From Thamnaconus septentrionalis (taxonomy: Eukaryota; Chordata; Actinopteri; Tetraodontiformes; Monacanthidae): 64,000 bases of DNA. The position numbers were made by a program, and so were the translations under genes. Position 1 is the first letter of the stretch; every line of letters starts with the position of its first letter. Below are positions 13,701 to 25,383 of the stretch, in pieces. The notes under the pieces were generated by a model that saw only the letters and a program-made list of their open reading frames with translations, made no database searches and was not told the DNA's origin. The stretch lies in contig CM020502.1 in NCBI GenBank assembly GCA_009823395.1, positions 24,391,944 to 24,455,943 on the forward strand, given 5' to 3'.

Positions 13701-13866
13701 TACATGCAGCTGTCACCGATTTGGGAGCGACTCGGATTGGCGGATAAACCTACGCATGTTACGGTCATGATTGTTTTGTTTCGGGGTTTTGTTTTTTTTT
13801 TAATTAACAAATGTTCCGTTAACAACCGATAATCAGACAACACAAACCTTTGCTTTCCCAGGCCAT
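10780..13866 (-). CDS. TIN2 N-terminal-like domain plus nine C2H2 zinc fingers
   Basis: The seven coding exons, 5' to 3', are 13848-13866, 13420-13622, 13135-13245, 12592-12687, 12401-12511, 12186-12306 and 10780-12095. They total 1977 nt and encode 658 residues in closed frame. The start is the ATG at 13866 (MAWESKG); its 19-nt exon has a weak GTTTGT donor but the right phase. Residues about 8-215 resemble the helical N-terminal domain of TERF1-interacting nuclear factor 2 (TINF2_N): the pattern around RLMSAFIWRLVQ, VLDFITLT and FLFKLEQLLP follows TIN2. An acidic patch lies at about 250-273, one isolated finger at about 329-352 and eight tandem fingers at about 438-652, some with TGE-P linkers. 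The fifth finger has 11 residues between its second Cys and first His instead of 12. No [FY]xLxP TRF1-binding motif is present. Likely nuclear and DNA-binding; a telomere role is not shown. A SINE sits in intron 3. Confidence 0.85.
12739..13018 (+). mobile_element. Fish tRNA-derived SINE, internally deleted
   Basis: The head (GTCAGCGCTGCC, then a B-box-like GGTTCGATTC at about 12774) resembles a tRNA promoter. It is followed by the body familiar from many fish genomes (TGTGTGGAGATTGCATGTTC, GGGTTCTCTCCGGGTTCTCC, TCCCACAGTCCA, CTCTAAATTG) and a GGATGGA-type tail. The segment after CTGGCGACTAGTCCAG is shortened against the usual consensus. It lies inside an intron of the zinc-finger gene, antisense to it. 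Confidence 0.75.
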
Positions 13867-13994
13867 CTGCTGGTTTGTAAACGTCTAAAAACACGAGCAA
13901 AATATCGCAGCGTTTCTCATTTTCACAATACGCACCTACAACTTCCGGGAAAAACGGATGTTATGCGCGAAACATGCACGTTGTACGTCTCCCT

Positions 13995-14009
13995 TCAAAG
14001 TAAGAGCTA

Positions 14010-14102
<93 letters not shown>

Positions 14103-14300
14103 AAACTTTCATTATTTTAAGTGAAACAAAGTAAGAGCTGCAAATTGTTGTTTGTGTGTGTGTGTGTTTTAAAATTTCATTATTTTAAGTGAAACAAAGT
14201 AAGAGCTTCAAATTGTTGTGTGTGTGTGTGTGTGTGTTTGTTTTGTTTTTTGTTTTGTTTTTTTTAAACTTGCATTATTTTAAGTGAAACAGTCATTTTC
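13995..14300 (+). repeat. Compound tandem repeat: about 50-bp unit with nested (GT)n blocks
   Basis: A unit containing CATTATTTTAAGTGAAACA and AAGTAAGAGCT occurs about three times. Each copy is separated by a GT tract, the longest at about 14009-14101. The array lies about 130 bp upstream of the zinc-finger gene start codon. Confidence 0.85.
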
Positions 14301-14324
14301 TTTTTTTTTCTATGTATCTAGCAG

Positions 14325-14700
14325 AAGCCTGGGGCCCGTTGCACGAAACTAGGATAAGCCAGGATATCTTGGTTATCCTGGCTCAATTTATCCATAATCC
14401 AGTTGCACAAAAGTTGGATAGGTGGAAGTGGCATATGTTATGGTATAAGTTACCATGGAGATTTATTCTGTGGAGTGAGCCTGCTCAAGACCAGGCTAAG
14501 TTCCAAGATCTATTTATTCTCACCCCTGATCTCTGTAAACGGTCAACACCAACGGAAACCAATAGTTGTTCCACTGAACACTACACATTGTTGTCACATT
14601 CAACTAGACCCATTGTCATTATTTCAACATTTGGAACCACTTAATTTCAATCATGAAAGATAAATTAGTTGAGATAATGTTACAATCATTTGATAATTGT
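14325..14700. repeat. Possible remnant of a dispersed element
   Basis: The segment starts with GGGCCCGTTGCACGAAACTA and contains a perfect 10-bp hairpin (AGCCAGGATA / TATCCTGGCT, about 14354-14380) and repeated CAGTTGCAC / CGTTGCAC words. That look is typical of non-autonomous fish DNA transposons. I could not find a matching right end, so its limits are guessed. Apart from this, 13867-14775 holds only the GT array. Confidence 0.35.
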
Positions 14701-14793
14701 AGCATGATTTACTTATACTTTCCCATGCATCATGTGTAAAAATACACATCCCACATCAACATGAATACACCTCAAAGAGCAACATGAGGTTCT

Positions 14794-14799
14794 TTTATT
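14794..14799 (-). terminator. mettl25: Candidate poly(A) signal of mettl25
   Basis: TTTATT (AATAAA on the minus strand) lies about 515 bp downstream of the mettl25 stop. Another minus-strand AATAAA overlaps the last codons of mettl25 near 15322-15327. Confidence 0.4.
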
Positions 14800-15311
14800 G
14801 CGGTTTTAAATTCCACCCCAGGTAAAACATCCCCATTCATAAAGCTGGAGGTTCTGGGAGCACTGAGGTGTCACAGTGGAAGTTTGATTGGTTGTGTTTT
14901 GTTCTTGATTTTTTGTTGTCGCTGTTGTTGCTTTTATCTCAGTACTTGCAACAGAGCCAGATTTACATTTCAAGAGTTTCTTATTGCAGGTCTTTCAACA
15001 CTTTTCTTCCTTTTGTATTTTAATCCGTTATTTTCTCTCCCCCATCCCTCAGAGATGGTTCTTGTTGTTGATTGTCGGGGTCCTCGTGTTCTTCCTTTTC
15101 GGGGGGTTGACTGTGTGTCAGCCAGTGTCATGCAGTGAGGTTCAAGTCTGGTGAGGCACTGACTTCATCACAATCAGATTTACAAACATATGAAACCTAC
15201 AGAGTAGCTTATTCACTATTTGATGGGCAGCAGTTAAGGGGTTATGTTTAAAATCTCATATCAGCTTTCTTCACACACAAACCTTTAAAGTGGAAATCAC
15301 TGGATAACCAT

Positions 15312-16405
15312 TTAATTATTTTTATTCCATTTTTTTATCTTTACATGTTTTTCTTTTCCAAGATTGACTCCCCCTGTGCTCTCGCCGAAACTCTTCAGTC
15401 CGACAACGGCGTAACATCGGGGCGACAGCAGCGGGTCAAAGAGCTGCACCAGCGCGCAGAATGGCAACTCCTCCTGCAAGGTGGGGAAAGAAACCAGAAG
15501 AAAGAAGCTCAGTAACGCGGACGGAGAGACATCAGACGTCTTGAGTAGATTCCCAGTTTTGGGTTCCCGACTCTCCTGGCCTCCTCCGCTGCGTGATGTT
15601 CTCACTTTAACAATTTCTCTATTCCATCCCCTGGAGGGAAGAAGGGGGACAAATCTGTGCAAATATTGTGTCAGCTGAACTTTAGGTTCAAAAATAAGTG
15701 TGTCTTATTTTCAGAGCAATTAGCACATTGGCTCAGGAGGGAGGGCGGAGGGCTGTATTTAATTTTGCCGCCACCTTTGTCATTAAGGCCCGAGTCACTG
15801 AGCTGCAAGAGCAAATGATGCTGTCGAGTCTGGCTGAAAAAAAAGACTAAATCCCTCTGCTGCTTTAAAGCTGTGTCTTTCATAGTTTGTCAAGCGTAGA
15901 TTTGTCTTAAGTTGGCTTGACTTCTTTGTGGAATTTTTTTGCAGTTGTTTTTTGCAGCTCCAGCTATTTGTCTGCAGCTACTATTGTGATTTTGTTTATG
16001 AGGAGATGAACAAGCCACAATGACCCATCATGGCAAAACCTGGCATGATGAGGCTTATTATTGTGTTCTAAATAAACTAGCTTCAACAAAACGGAATGAA
16101 TATCAATAGTTGTAAGTAAGAAAGACGCGTGTAAGTTTCCTGATTCCTCATTCTCAGGTTAAAAAAAAAACAAAACAGCATTTTAAAGCCCTTACGAAAC
16201 TGTTTGCTTATTTTATTTTCAGTAAGTATTTGAATAAATCTAAGGGCTGAGGAGCTTGGAAAGTCTCACCTGCTCTTTCAGGTAGCAAAGGCGGTCCAGG
16301 AGGATCAGACCCTCGATGCACGGAGCCAGAGCGACCTTGAGCTGCAGAAACAGACGACAACGCGTTAAAAGGGCAAAAAAAACAATCAGGTAAGAACAAC
16401 ACAAC

Positions 16406-16436
<31 letters not shown>

Positions 16437-19400
16437 TTGCGCCGTCACCATGTTGAAGGCGTGCATCTCGTCCACTCGCGGCTCGTACGCCTCGCGGTAA
16501 CCCTGGATGTCAGTGTCGGAGAGCTGCGGGCGGAGAGAAAGGCGTGCGTCAGGGGTGTGGATGAGTGAGTGAGTGAGGTCGGAAGTGAGGAGCGGAAACG
16601 TCATCATCATCCTCAGTTTCCACCAAAATGAGCCGACAGCTCAAACACGCTCCGTCTCCGGAAGATGTTCTGTGACACTTTTGGATCCAGACCTTGGAGT
16701 CGTCCAGCTCCAGCCGGCGCAGGGCTCGTCGGACGTAGTCCACGAATGACTTGGCCTTGGAGTAGACGTTGCCGACCCGTCTCTCGCTGCAAGGACAACA
16801 CGGACGCTTTTAATTCTTATCACTAAAGCAATTCATTTAAATTTACCGTGATAAATGGTTCCCACCCCCAGAGCTTTTATGTATGAGAGACAAGAGTTCA
16901 TTTTCGAACGTGAACACAGTTGAAACTATTTTTTTTTTTTAAGTGACTGAACTTTGAAGGGTTTTCTCTCTTCCGACTGCTCCTGATCTTTAAAACTAAA
17001 CAGGCGAAGCATCACGTGGGGAAAGAATCCCAAAGTTCTGCCGTCCCTCGTGCCTCGTACCTTTTGAAGGAGCCGTAGTGATCCCTCAGGATGACGTGGA
17101 GGACGGCCCGGTAGAACAGAGACTCCATCTGGATCTGCAGAGAAGGTCCGAAGTGACGCATTATGTTATTTAAAGAGAACAGATTCCCCTCAGGGCTCAT
17201 CCCCAGCATTAATGGATGGCCGGTATTGTGATTCAGCTCTCTGGCCCGCAAGCACACATTCAGCGAGAGTCGATCACAGAGTTGAACTGAACAAAACATT
17301 GAATAAACGCAGGAGTAGGTCAATGACAAGCCTTAATGGAGGATGAAGATTCAGGTTGACTTACCCCTTGGCCGACCGAAACTCTCTCCAAAGCCTGTTT
17401 TGCGGAAAATAAACAACAACAAAAAGAAACGCAAAGTGTTAAAATCCTAAAAACTCAAAATGTAGACAAACACTTTTACTATCAGCAGACTTCACAGATG
17501 CTCCAGACCGAGCAACACATCCTGGTACCATTGAGAGTTTTTGTTTTTGTGCACTTATTCATGTTTTTACATGGTTGTTCAGAGCTCACCAAGCACGCAG
17601 ACATCCTGGCGTTCCGACCGCAGAACCAGGACTGCCGGCGGAGATACTGACTCAGTGGGAAACCACACACACCGCCGCCGCCACTCAAACACTCTGCAGA
17701 GGACACACACACACATGAAAAGGTAAATAAGGGTTTGATGTTTTGGTTTCTCATCAAATGGGCAGAAACACGATCCAGAAAGAATCCAATGAGTTATTTC
17801 AGCATTTAAAAGCTGTGGCCGAGTGCTAAAGGAGGGAAGCTTTTAAAGAATGCTGCCCACTTTTGCTTAAACTCTAATAGACACGTATCACTGTCCTTAA
17901 GTTCCACTAATATAATGTCACATCGTTGGAATTATGTGCTTGAAAGTGTTTACAACAGCAATTAATGGAGCAACTGAATGAATCATTCACTTGCACACGC
18001 TCAGTGAAGAGCCACTTGGAAGCCTGATTGTGCTCATCGTGGAGTGGTTACTGGTAGCGACCTCGTTTCCAAAATCAGCAGATGACTTTTACTATACAGC
18101 CACTTCCTGTTGCCTGGCTTTTCCGCTTCATCCTGTATTTTTCGAGGGGTGAGCTAGGTCACGGCAGCGAGCTGGCCTCAGTCCCAGAATGCACCGCGGA
18201 ACCAAGCGGGTGTGTGACTTTGTTCGCTTCTTAGGTTGGAGGGAAAATTGCAAATTGTTTGCGTAGCAGTGCGAGAGCATACGCAGACGACACTGTGTTG
18301 TATCAAACAAAGACATTTCAGTCCAGCGGTTATGCATAATCCTGAATTCTGACAACAAGGTCCATAATTTATCACCGTATGGGGAATTAACAAAGAGGGA
18401 AAGGTTTTATTCTCATCCCAAATCCATGAAAAAAGCTTTATCAGCCCGAAACGACGATTGTTGATCCTCCAGGAGGGGAGTTCCTCCAACTCTTGGCCTA
18501 ACATTCGTCTTCTTTGCCATAAAATGTGAACGCAGGGCGAGATGGTTGAGCAGATTAGGCCGATGATGTGAGCACGGCGGGTGTCCGGAGCGGCTTTATG
18601 GGCCGTCGGAGGAGCGAGGAGCGCAGGGAATAGTGATGGAGGCTGTGTGAGCAACACACACTTCAATCCCCCTCCAAAAATGGCTGGTGTGTGTGAGTGT
18701 GTCCATATTCCATACCTTCCCTGGCGGTGTCGAACTCCTCTGACAACAGGTGATAGCAGCAGCCCACGCTGCAGACGGCCGCCAGCTCCGGCTTGGCCGC
18801 GAACATCCTCAGCGTGCTGGGCGCCAGGTCTCCGCAGGTGTGCAGCCCGACCACCACCGCCTCCTGAATTTGTGGGAGACGTCAGGTAGGATGGGGCGGG
18901 ACGATCAATGCTGAAACGCATCGAGCATGACGCAATGCATTTTCTCACCCGCAGCTCGTCGATGAGTTCCCGCAGCTCCGTCTCGGGCGTAACGTAAGAG
19001 GTCAGTGGTGAGAACAAGGCGGTGCCTCCACCGCTGTCTCCTCTCCTCTGGGCTTTCCGCTCAAGGTTCTCCCTCTTCCTTCTCTCCTTCTCTTCTGCGC
19101 TGAGCTGAGTAGGGGGGATTCTGGGTGATGGAGTCTGGGCGACGTCCGCTGAGAAAGCGCTGAGGAAGAGCTCCTCTGCTCTGGAGTTGTAGTTGTTGTC
19201 GTCTTCCAGGGTTATTTCCTCCGCTGGCTGGACATCTGAGGAGCCAATTAGCGCTTCCTCGTGTGAGGCATCATCGCCACCACAGAACAACTCCTCCCTA
19301 GGCGACTCAGTTGTCGAGTCTCTCTGGGCTCGCCCTGCCCTGCTTTTGCTTTTTTGGTAGGCCCTGGAGAACTTCTTCAGCTTCCTGTTCCGCTCCAGCG

Positions 19401-20655
19401 CTCCGTGGGTGTTGGTGCTGGACGAGTCAATGCCAAAGACGTTGAGGCCGTACTGCAGGGACAAGAAGGAGCTCAGGTAGCCCTTCCCTGATCCCACATC
19501 AATCACCTAGTGGAGACAGAGGGTAAGGGAGATTACAAACGGGGGGATCCGTGAGATCAGCCTCAAGACTGCAGCACGAACCTGTTTGACCCTGCAACGC
19601 TGTGCCAGACAGGCCACCACCGCAGACATGGACTGAACCTCGTGGGTCTTCTTGGAGTTCATGAACTCGTGCGGCTCCAGCTCGGCACCTGGATGAGACA
19701 GAATGGCAAAAAATGATGTCAGAATCTGGACAGTCTTTCCTCCTCTCAACATGACAGTCTACTCTTCAGTACCTGTGTGCTCCAGCCTCTCGTTGAGGGC
19801 CTGCAGCAGATCATTCCTGCTCATGCACACCCCGAGACCAGGCAGAGCGTGGGCCTTCGCTGCCTGCAGCAGTCCGTGCATGTCAACCAGCCGGTTTGTA
19901 TGACTGCAGAAGCCAAAAGTGGTCCCAGGGAGATCTGAAGAGTAGGAAACATAACAAAAGCACTGTGTCTGTTTGCGTCTAGTTGGTGTGAGGCAGGCAA
20001 AATCACACAAAAAAAAAATCAAAAGAAAATCCAAAAAACGGACAGTATAGTTAAAAACTAGAATTTATGTTTGTCTTGAATAACGAGTGTGTAAAATATA
20101 TGGTGGGAAATGGAGTTTGGAATTTGTGGAGACTTATTTTTTATTAATTTGTTGCAGCCAACATTTTATCAGTGCATGCCACAAAATCTTACACAGTGGG
20201 CCTTCAATTTAAAAAGCAAACCACAATAATAACAATAATGTAAAAAAATCCGACTGGGGTTAAAAAATTATATATTTTAATAATGTGTCTATGAATATGT
20301 GGAACTCATGTAACAGTTTTATTTCATGATTATAATAACCTTTCTTTCCACTTAAAATAATTAAAGTAATTAAGGTGATTGTGAGCCCGACTCATGTATT
20401 TGTGACTCATTCGAGAGAAAAAACAACACCAATTGTACCTTTTGCTTTGAGATCTGGATCCCTCTGCTGGTCACAGCTGGAACTAAAGGCGGTTAACACT
20501 TCTTGCGGTGGCACGGCCACGAACCGTCTCCACACGTCGTGAGTGAAAAACTCGACAGTGTGAGCATTAGCGATGCTCAGAGTTGTGGACAGAAACCGCG
20601 TGACTTTATCTACCCGTCGTTGAATTTCTGGGAGGCTTTGTGTGGAGGACATCAT
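15312..20655 (-). CDS. mettl25: Methyltransferase-like protein 25
   Basis: The twelve exons, 5' to 3', are 20439-20655, 19773-19934, 19582-19688, 18949-19506, 18716-18863, 17590-17693, 17365-17394, 17061-17134, 16693-16786, 16449-16523, 16270-16341 and 15312-15473. They total 1803 nt and 600 residues, in frame, close to the human length of about 603. Family blocks in order are SIANAHTVEFFTHDVW (N-terminus), HEFMNSKKTHEVQSMS, the SAM-binding motif VIDVGSGKGYLSSFLSLQYG (about residue 163), GIDSSSTNTHGALERNRKLK, GLHTCGDLAPSTLRMF, CSVGCCYHLLSEEF, CGRNARMSACL, MESLFYRAVL and LFDPLLSPRCYAVVGLK. The long low-complexity insert in exon 4 (about residues 190-345) is the variable part of the family. The start is the first Met of MMSSTQSLPE, matching the human N-terminal length. 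It is a predicted SAM-dependent methyltransferase of the Methyltransf_32 type; I do not know its substrate. The C-terminus is about 23 residues longer than in mammals. It is divergent with ccdc59, as in human. Confidence 0.95.
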
Positions 20656-21037
20656 TTTATACAGCTCTAAAACAAGACCATTGAAAACCACGTCGGGCTA
20701 AACCGTGGCGAGCTAATGTTGACGTCCTGCAAGGCCTGAACAATCGATAATGCATTTCGATAAGTAAACCTTTCTGTTCGTGAGGAGTTATACCAAATAT
20801 ACAGCATAGCATTTGCTCATAGTAAGTTCTTAACCAGTCGATGTAATTATGTGTTGGTTTTTCACGAAATAACCCAAGAACTGAACTGACTTTCTTCTCA
20901 AGATTAGTGTTATCAGTGGTCGATTACTAGTTCTGTCTTTTAGCGTCATCATTCAGCGACTGCCAGATATCGACATGTAAATGAAGCATGGAAGTAAATC
21001 AACGAGTGTGAGAGTTGAACACACGATTTTGACTGAA
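20656..21037. promoter_or_regulatory. Shared bidirectional promoter of mettl25 and ccdc59
   Basis: Only 382 bp separate the two start codons, which face away from each other. There is no obvious TATA box at the expected places. The same head-to-head pair exists in human, so a shared promoter is likely. Exact start sites cannot be seen. Confidence 0.65.
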
Positions 21038-22307
21038 ATGGCACCGACAAACCAAAAAATGAAGGCTAAAAAGCCTTCGGCGAAGAGTGGCAACCCGAAA
21101 TTCACGAAAGGTAAAGTGCAAGATGTGAAGAAGAAGAGGAAGTGGGTCCCCGAGCAGAAAGTATTCAAAGGCAATCTTAAAGAAGGTACTTTTTTCATCC
21201 ACACAAAACTCTCTTAAATGCAGTAACTCGCCTTTTTGTGACTTTAATATGTATTTGTGCAAGCCATCGCTAAGCAAGCTGCAGTTGAGAAAAAAACAAT
21301 CTTATCTCAACATTTCATGAAAAAAATGTTGAGAAATCGTTAATTTATTAATTCTGCTTTCATTTTCATCAAAAACAAACAAGACAATTATTTATTGATC
21401 AAATGTTTATTAATTATAATGTTTTCTAAACCAGTAAGCCTTAATTTAAATAAAATGTCACCCTTTTCTTTCCTCTCTTCAGGTCAAGGCTTTGCGTTTT
21501 ACAGGAAGGAAAAAGTCAAACATGAGTACAACCGGCTGCTGCGGAAGGAGAAGAAGAAAGCTCCTGTGTCTGACTCGCTGTACAAGGAGGAGTACCCAGA
21601 ACACCTCAAACATCTGTACATGGCGGAGGCAGAGAAACTTAGGAATGAGGCCTGGACCAATCGCATGAACAGGATGAAGTCGAGGATGAAGGGGCAGGAG
21701 AAAGAAACAGACCTGAAACCTGAAAGTGATGTCACTGGTGCTGATGCTCCAGATCAGAGTGTAGCTGCTGCTCCAGAGGCTGGTGGAGTGTCTGAGCCGA
21801 CAGATTCCCTCCCCGGGGACGGTGAAGCTGCTGCCCCTCCGCAAAAAGAAAGGCAAGTAAAATGTTTGCGTTGAGTGTGTTTCTTGCCTTATTTTTAAAG
21901 TACTTGGTCCAGACAGAATAAATGTGGTGATTTCACTCTTTTCTAGTTTTCCTATGAGCAACCGAATGAGGAAGAGGATGCTGAAAAAGACGTCCTCTCA
22001 GAGGGCGAAGGAGGCATTTGAGATGCAGAAAGAAAAGCAAAGGAAAAAGAAAGAGGTAAGAGAAAAACATTAACTGTGGAAGATGGGATTTTTTTTTTCT
22101 TCTTCTTCAATCAGCCTGCTGTTTGTTTTTCCTCTATCCCAGACGTACCTGCAGAACAAGCAACAGCGAGAAGAGGCCCTGCAGAGGTACAAACAGAAAA
22201 AGATGGAGACTTTTCAGATGCTCAGCAAAAAGACGAAGAAAGGGCAGCCCAATCTGAACCTCCAGATGGAGTATCTGCTTCAGAAGATCCAGGGACCTGG
22301 GAAATGA
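21038..22307 (+). CDS. ccdc59: Coiled-coil protein 59 (TAP26), rRNA-processing Fyv7 family
   Basis: The four exons are 21038-21185, 21483-21852, 21947-22055 and 22143-22307. They total 792 nt and encode 263 residues. MAPTNQ is taken as the start because the mammalian protein also begins MAP; an in-frame ATG at 20981 would add 19 residues. Matching blocks are [40 protein letters not shown] and, at the C-terminus, [20 protein letters not shown] followed by [11 protein letters not shown]. The protein is very rich in Lys and Arg with helical, coiled-coil-like stretches. Relatives are nuclear/nucleolar: human CCDC59 binds the lung factor TTF-1, and yeast Fyv7 acts in small-subunit rRNA processing. 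Intron 2 has a GC-AG border (AG|GCAAGT at 21853); with the nearby GT the reading frame would be wrong. The Ala/Pro/Glu-rich middle (about 120-172) is poorly conserved. Confidence 0.93.
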
Positions 22308-22608
22308 TCCCCTGTTGCACCTGAGATTGGACAATTTGCTGGGAAAGTTTGTCTCTTGCCAGGAAAAGTACTGAGGACGATCATGCTTCTGCTTTTCTCC
22401 CTAAAAGAAACACCTTAATGACTGTGACTGAACACTTGCATTTAAAGTTGTTGTCTTTAATGATTTTGTATCTTTATTTTAAACACTTTTGTATTACTTG
22501 GCATTGAGGCGTTTTGCTGTGCTGGCAATTATAGTATTTGGCCACAAGAGGGCATTGCAGGACATGGAGCGATGGAAAAACATGCCTATAACCCTACAAT
22601 TCCAAATC

Positions 22609-22614
22609 AATAAA
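22609..22614 (+). terminator. ccdc59: Poly(A) signal of ccdc59
   Basis: AATAAA lies about 300 bp after the ccdc59 stop and is followed by T/GT-rich sequence at about 22660-22690. The 3' UTR is therefore about 320 nt. Confidence 0.7.
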
Positions 22615-22639
22615 TATGTACAAGTTCACGTTTTTGAAA

Positions 22640-23953
22640 ACAACAGCAAGTAGACGGCCTGTTTTTATATTGTTGTTTTTTCATTTGCTTTTATGACCAG
22701 CAAGAAAACAAACAGCTATTTGGAAGTTTTTGAAGTTTTACTTTGATCAAGGTTTTCAAAAATAACAGCACATAAAGGATGAAACTACTCTTTACAAGGA
22801 GCAAAATTTCCTCCCACTCTGCTGCTCCGTCTGTGTGGGGGGCAGCGTGTAGACGCTGGCTGCAAAAGCCGCAGGCTGCTTCCTCCTGACATCACATGGT
22901 TGCAGAATGACTTCTCATGTTCTAATCTGCGAGGCGAGACTTCCAAAACAGAGAGCCCGCTCAGACCTCTGTGGGTTCACGGACGGAAGAAAGGCTTCAG
23001 TGTTTTGTGCCACTCGCTTTTTACAAGGTAGGAACTTTTCTTTTCTTCCTGCTTTATCCGGTTCAAGGAACAAAGTGACTCATTTTACAGAAAAGTAATT
23101 TAAAGTTTGAAATGAGCTTAAAGAATCTGCAAGTTTTGCATGTGGAACTGCAACAAGTCAGTTGATGAACTTTCAAGAGGACGAGTGTCATATTTATCAT
23201 CATGCGACTGATGGTCTCATGATTGGGTGTATTTGCAGCTTACAAAATGTAACTAATGCATGTTTTAATATTTTACAAACACAAGCAGCCTGTTTTAACA
23301 TTTTGACTTAAAAAAAACTGTATCCCTCTGGTTTTTCTACTGTGGCTGCTCATTCTGGATTTTTAACTCCTCCAAAACTACTTCCATTTTAAACCAAACA
23401 CTCTGAAAATGTTCTGTGAGTCGTGAAGTTTGAGTTAAAGGCCCTGAGAGCTTAGAAAAAGAAGGGAGCCACAGTCTTGAAAGCATTACACCGTCATGTG
23501 TTCTGTATGGCTGGGTATTATCATAATCCTTTACAGTATGTTTACATGCCTTTTGGTGTGAGGTGCGTGTTCCTGGCTCATTAAGATAAAAAAAAAAAAA
23601 TCAGAGGGGGAAGTACTGCAGAGGCACCGTGGAGGTTGTAACAAGTGTGCCACTGTTGCATTAATCACTTGTGCAACGTCAGATCACTCCGATTTCCACA
23701 CAACTCACTTGCGTCTCCCCAGGAAACCTGCGTCTCATGCGTGAGCAGCGAAGTCATCGTCGGCCTCATCATCATCATCTGACACTTTGTTCCTGTTCGT
23801 TTCCGTCGTCATGGCAACCCCGAGAGCCGTGGACGCGGTGCAAGTGAGGAAGGGCCTGGATGTCTGAGTGTGCGTCCGCCTGTGGATGAGGTTCATGCCC
23901 GGTGCACGCTGCTGCTGCTGCACGGACACTTCTTGGAGTAAGAGAGGCCTGAC
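22640..23953 (+). other. ccdc59-cracr2a interval with presumed cracr2a promoter and 5' UTR
   Basis: No coding exon is seen. A pyrimidine-rich CTCCCCAG just before 23722 could be the acceptor of a non-coding or first coding exon that runs into the cracr2a start at 23954. An A-run lies near 23588-23600. The segment around 22850-23040 is more GC-rich and could hold an upstream exon, but nothing proves it. Confidence 0.35.
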
Positions 23954-25346
23954 ATGGAGGAACAGGACGGCAGGGCGAACGGCCTAGCCCGGCCCGGCCC
24001 GGAGAGGAGGACCTCCGACTGGGGGCCCATCGCCCTGCTGGACAAAACCAAGGAGTTTTTCCGCACCTGCGACGTGGAAGGCAAAGGCTTTATCACCCGC
24101 AAAGATATGAGGGTTAGACAAAGAGGATCTGTGTGCTGCTGTGGGATTGGGTCCGGTTATAAACACCTCGACTAGCCTGATTTGTGGTTGTTGAAGCATT
24201 GTGGTTGGGGAATGGCAGCTCAACAGGAGTCTTTTTTAAAGATTATTTAAACAGAACAAGAGGATGCTGTAGCTTTGTTGCTTTTTGTCTTTCGTCTTAA
24301 AAGGCCCAGTGCCTGGGATTTGGCAACATCTAAAAATCAGATAGCAAATTACAGCCTAATTGGTACTCCCGGTTTTTACACGTCTATCGCAACATTGTCA
24401 TTTTAGCCTCTGTTGTGAAAACCTGACCTGCGGTCAGTGCAGGAAGATGCAGGACCCCTCCTACAGAGTGACCTCTGTGTCAGTGAGTTACATTTGGGGA
24501 AAGGCCACCTTGATTTTAATCCTTGTTTGTACAGATCTCACATCTAGCAAAAAAATAAATAAAAATCAAAAATCACAGGAGAGCAGTAAAGCCGCCTCCA
24601 TACGAGTGGGTGCAGCTCTTAACATAAATATAAAAGCAAACACGTGGACCTATTACCACCAGGAGGTTTTTGCTGTCTTTCTTTCTTTTCTTTTTTTTTT
24701 AAAGCATGCTTCATAAAAGGGTGAAGAGGACACACATTTTGCTGTGACACGCTGTGCTGCAAACAAGAGAAAACAAACACACCTTTATAAAACAAAAAAG
24801 AAACGCTGTCCCGGCTGGACAAAAGAACTACTTGACCGACTAAAAACGGCGCTGATGGCCAGAGAAGTGGAAGCTGATGGCGATGTTTGAGTGTGCTTTT
24901 CATTGTTACTGTATGTCCTGCTCTGGCACGCTGCTGTTATGAGATTGAATGGGGGAAAAAAATACTCAGGCGGGCAGAAAACACACAGGCCCTCTTTAAT
25001 AGGAGCAGCAGAGGAGATGAAGCAGCGGCTCTCTTTAGTTTTCATTTATTCCTTTATTTACTTTATGAAAACCGGCCCCTGTGGCAGTGAGTGCGATTTC
25101 GGCGCGTCCCGTCAAACTGTGTTGGTGATTAACACTGCTCTGTCCAACCACCCTCTCCCCTCCCCTCCTCTGGCCAGAGGCTCCACAGAGAGCTGCCCCT
25201 GTCTGCCGAGGAACTGGAGGATGTCTTTGACTCCCTGGACACCGGCCGCAACGGCTACCTCACGCTGGAGGTCTTCTCCTCCGGCTTCAGTAGGTGTCCC
25301 TCCCATCCAGGAGGTGGAACCTTCACACAGCAGGCGTGTTACGTCA

Positions 25347-25383
<37 letters not shown>

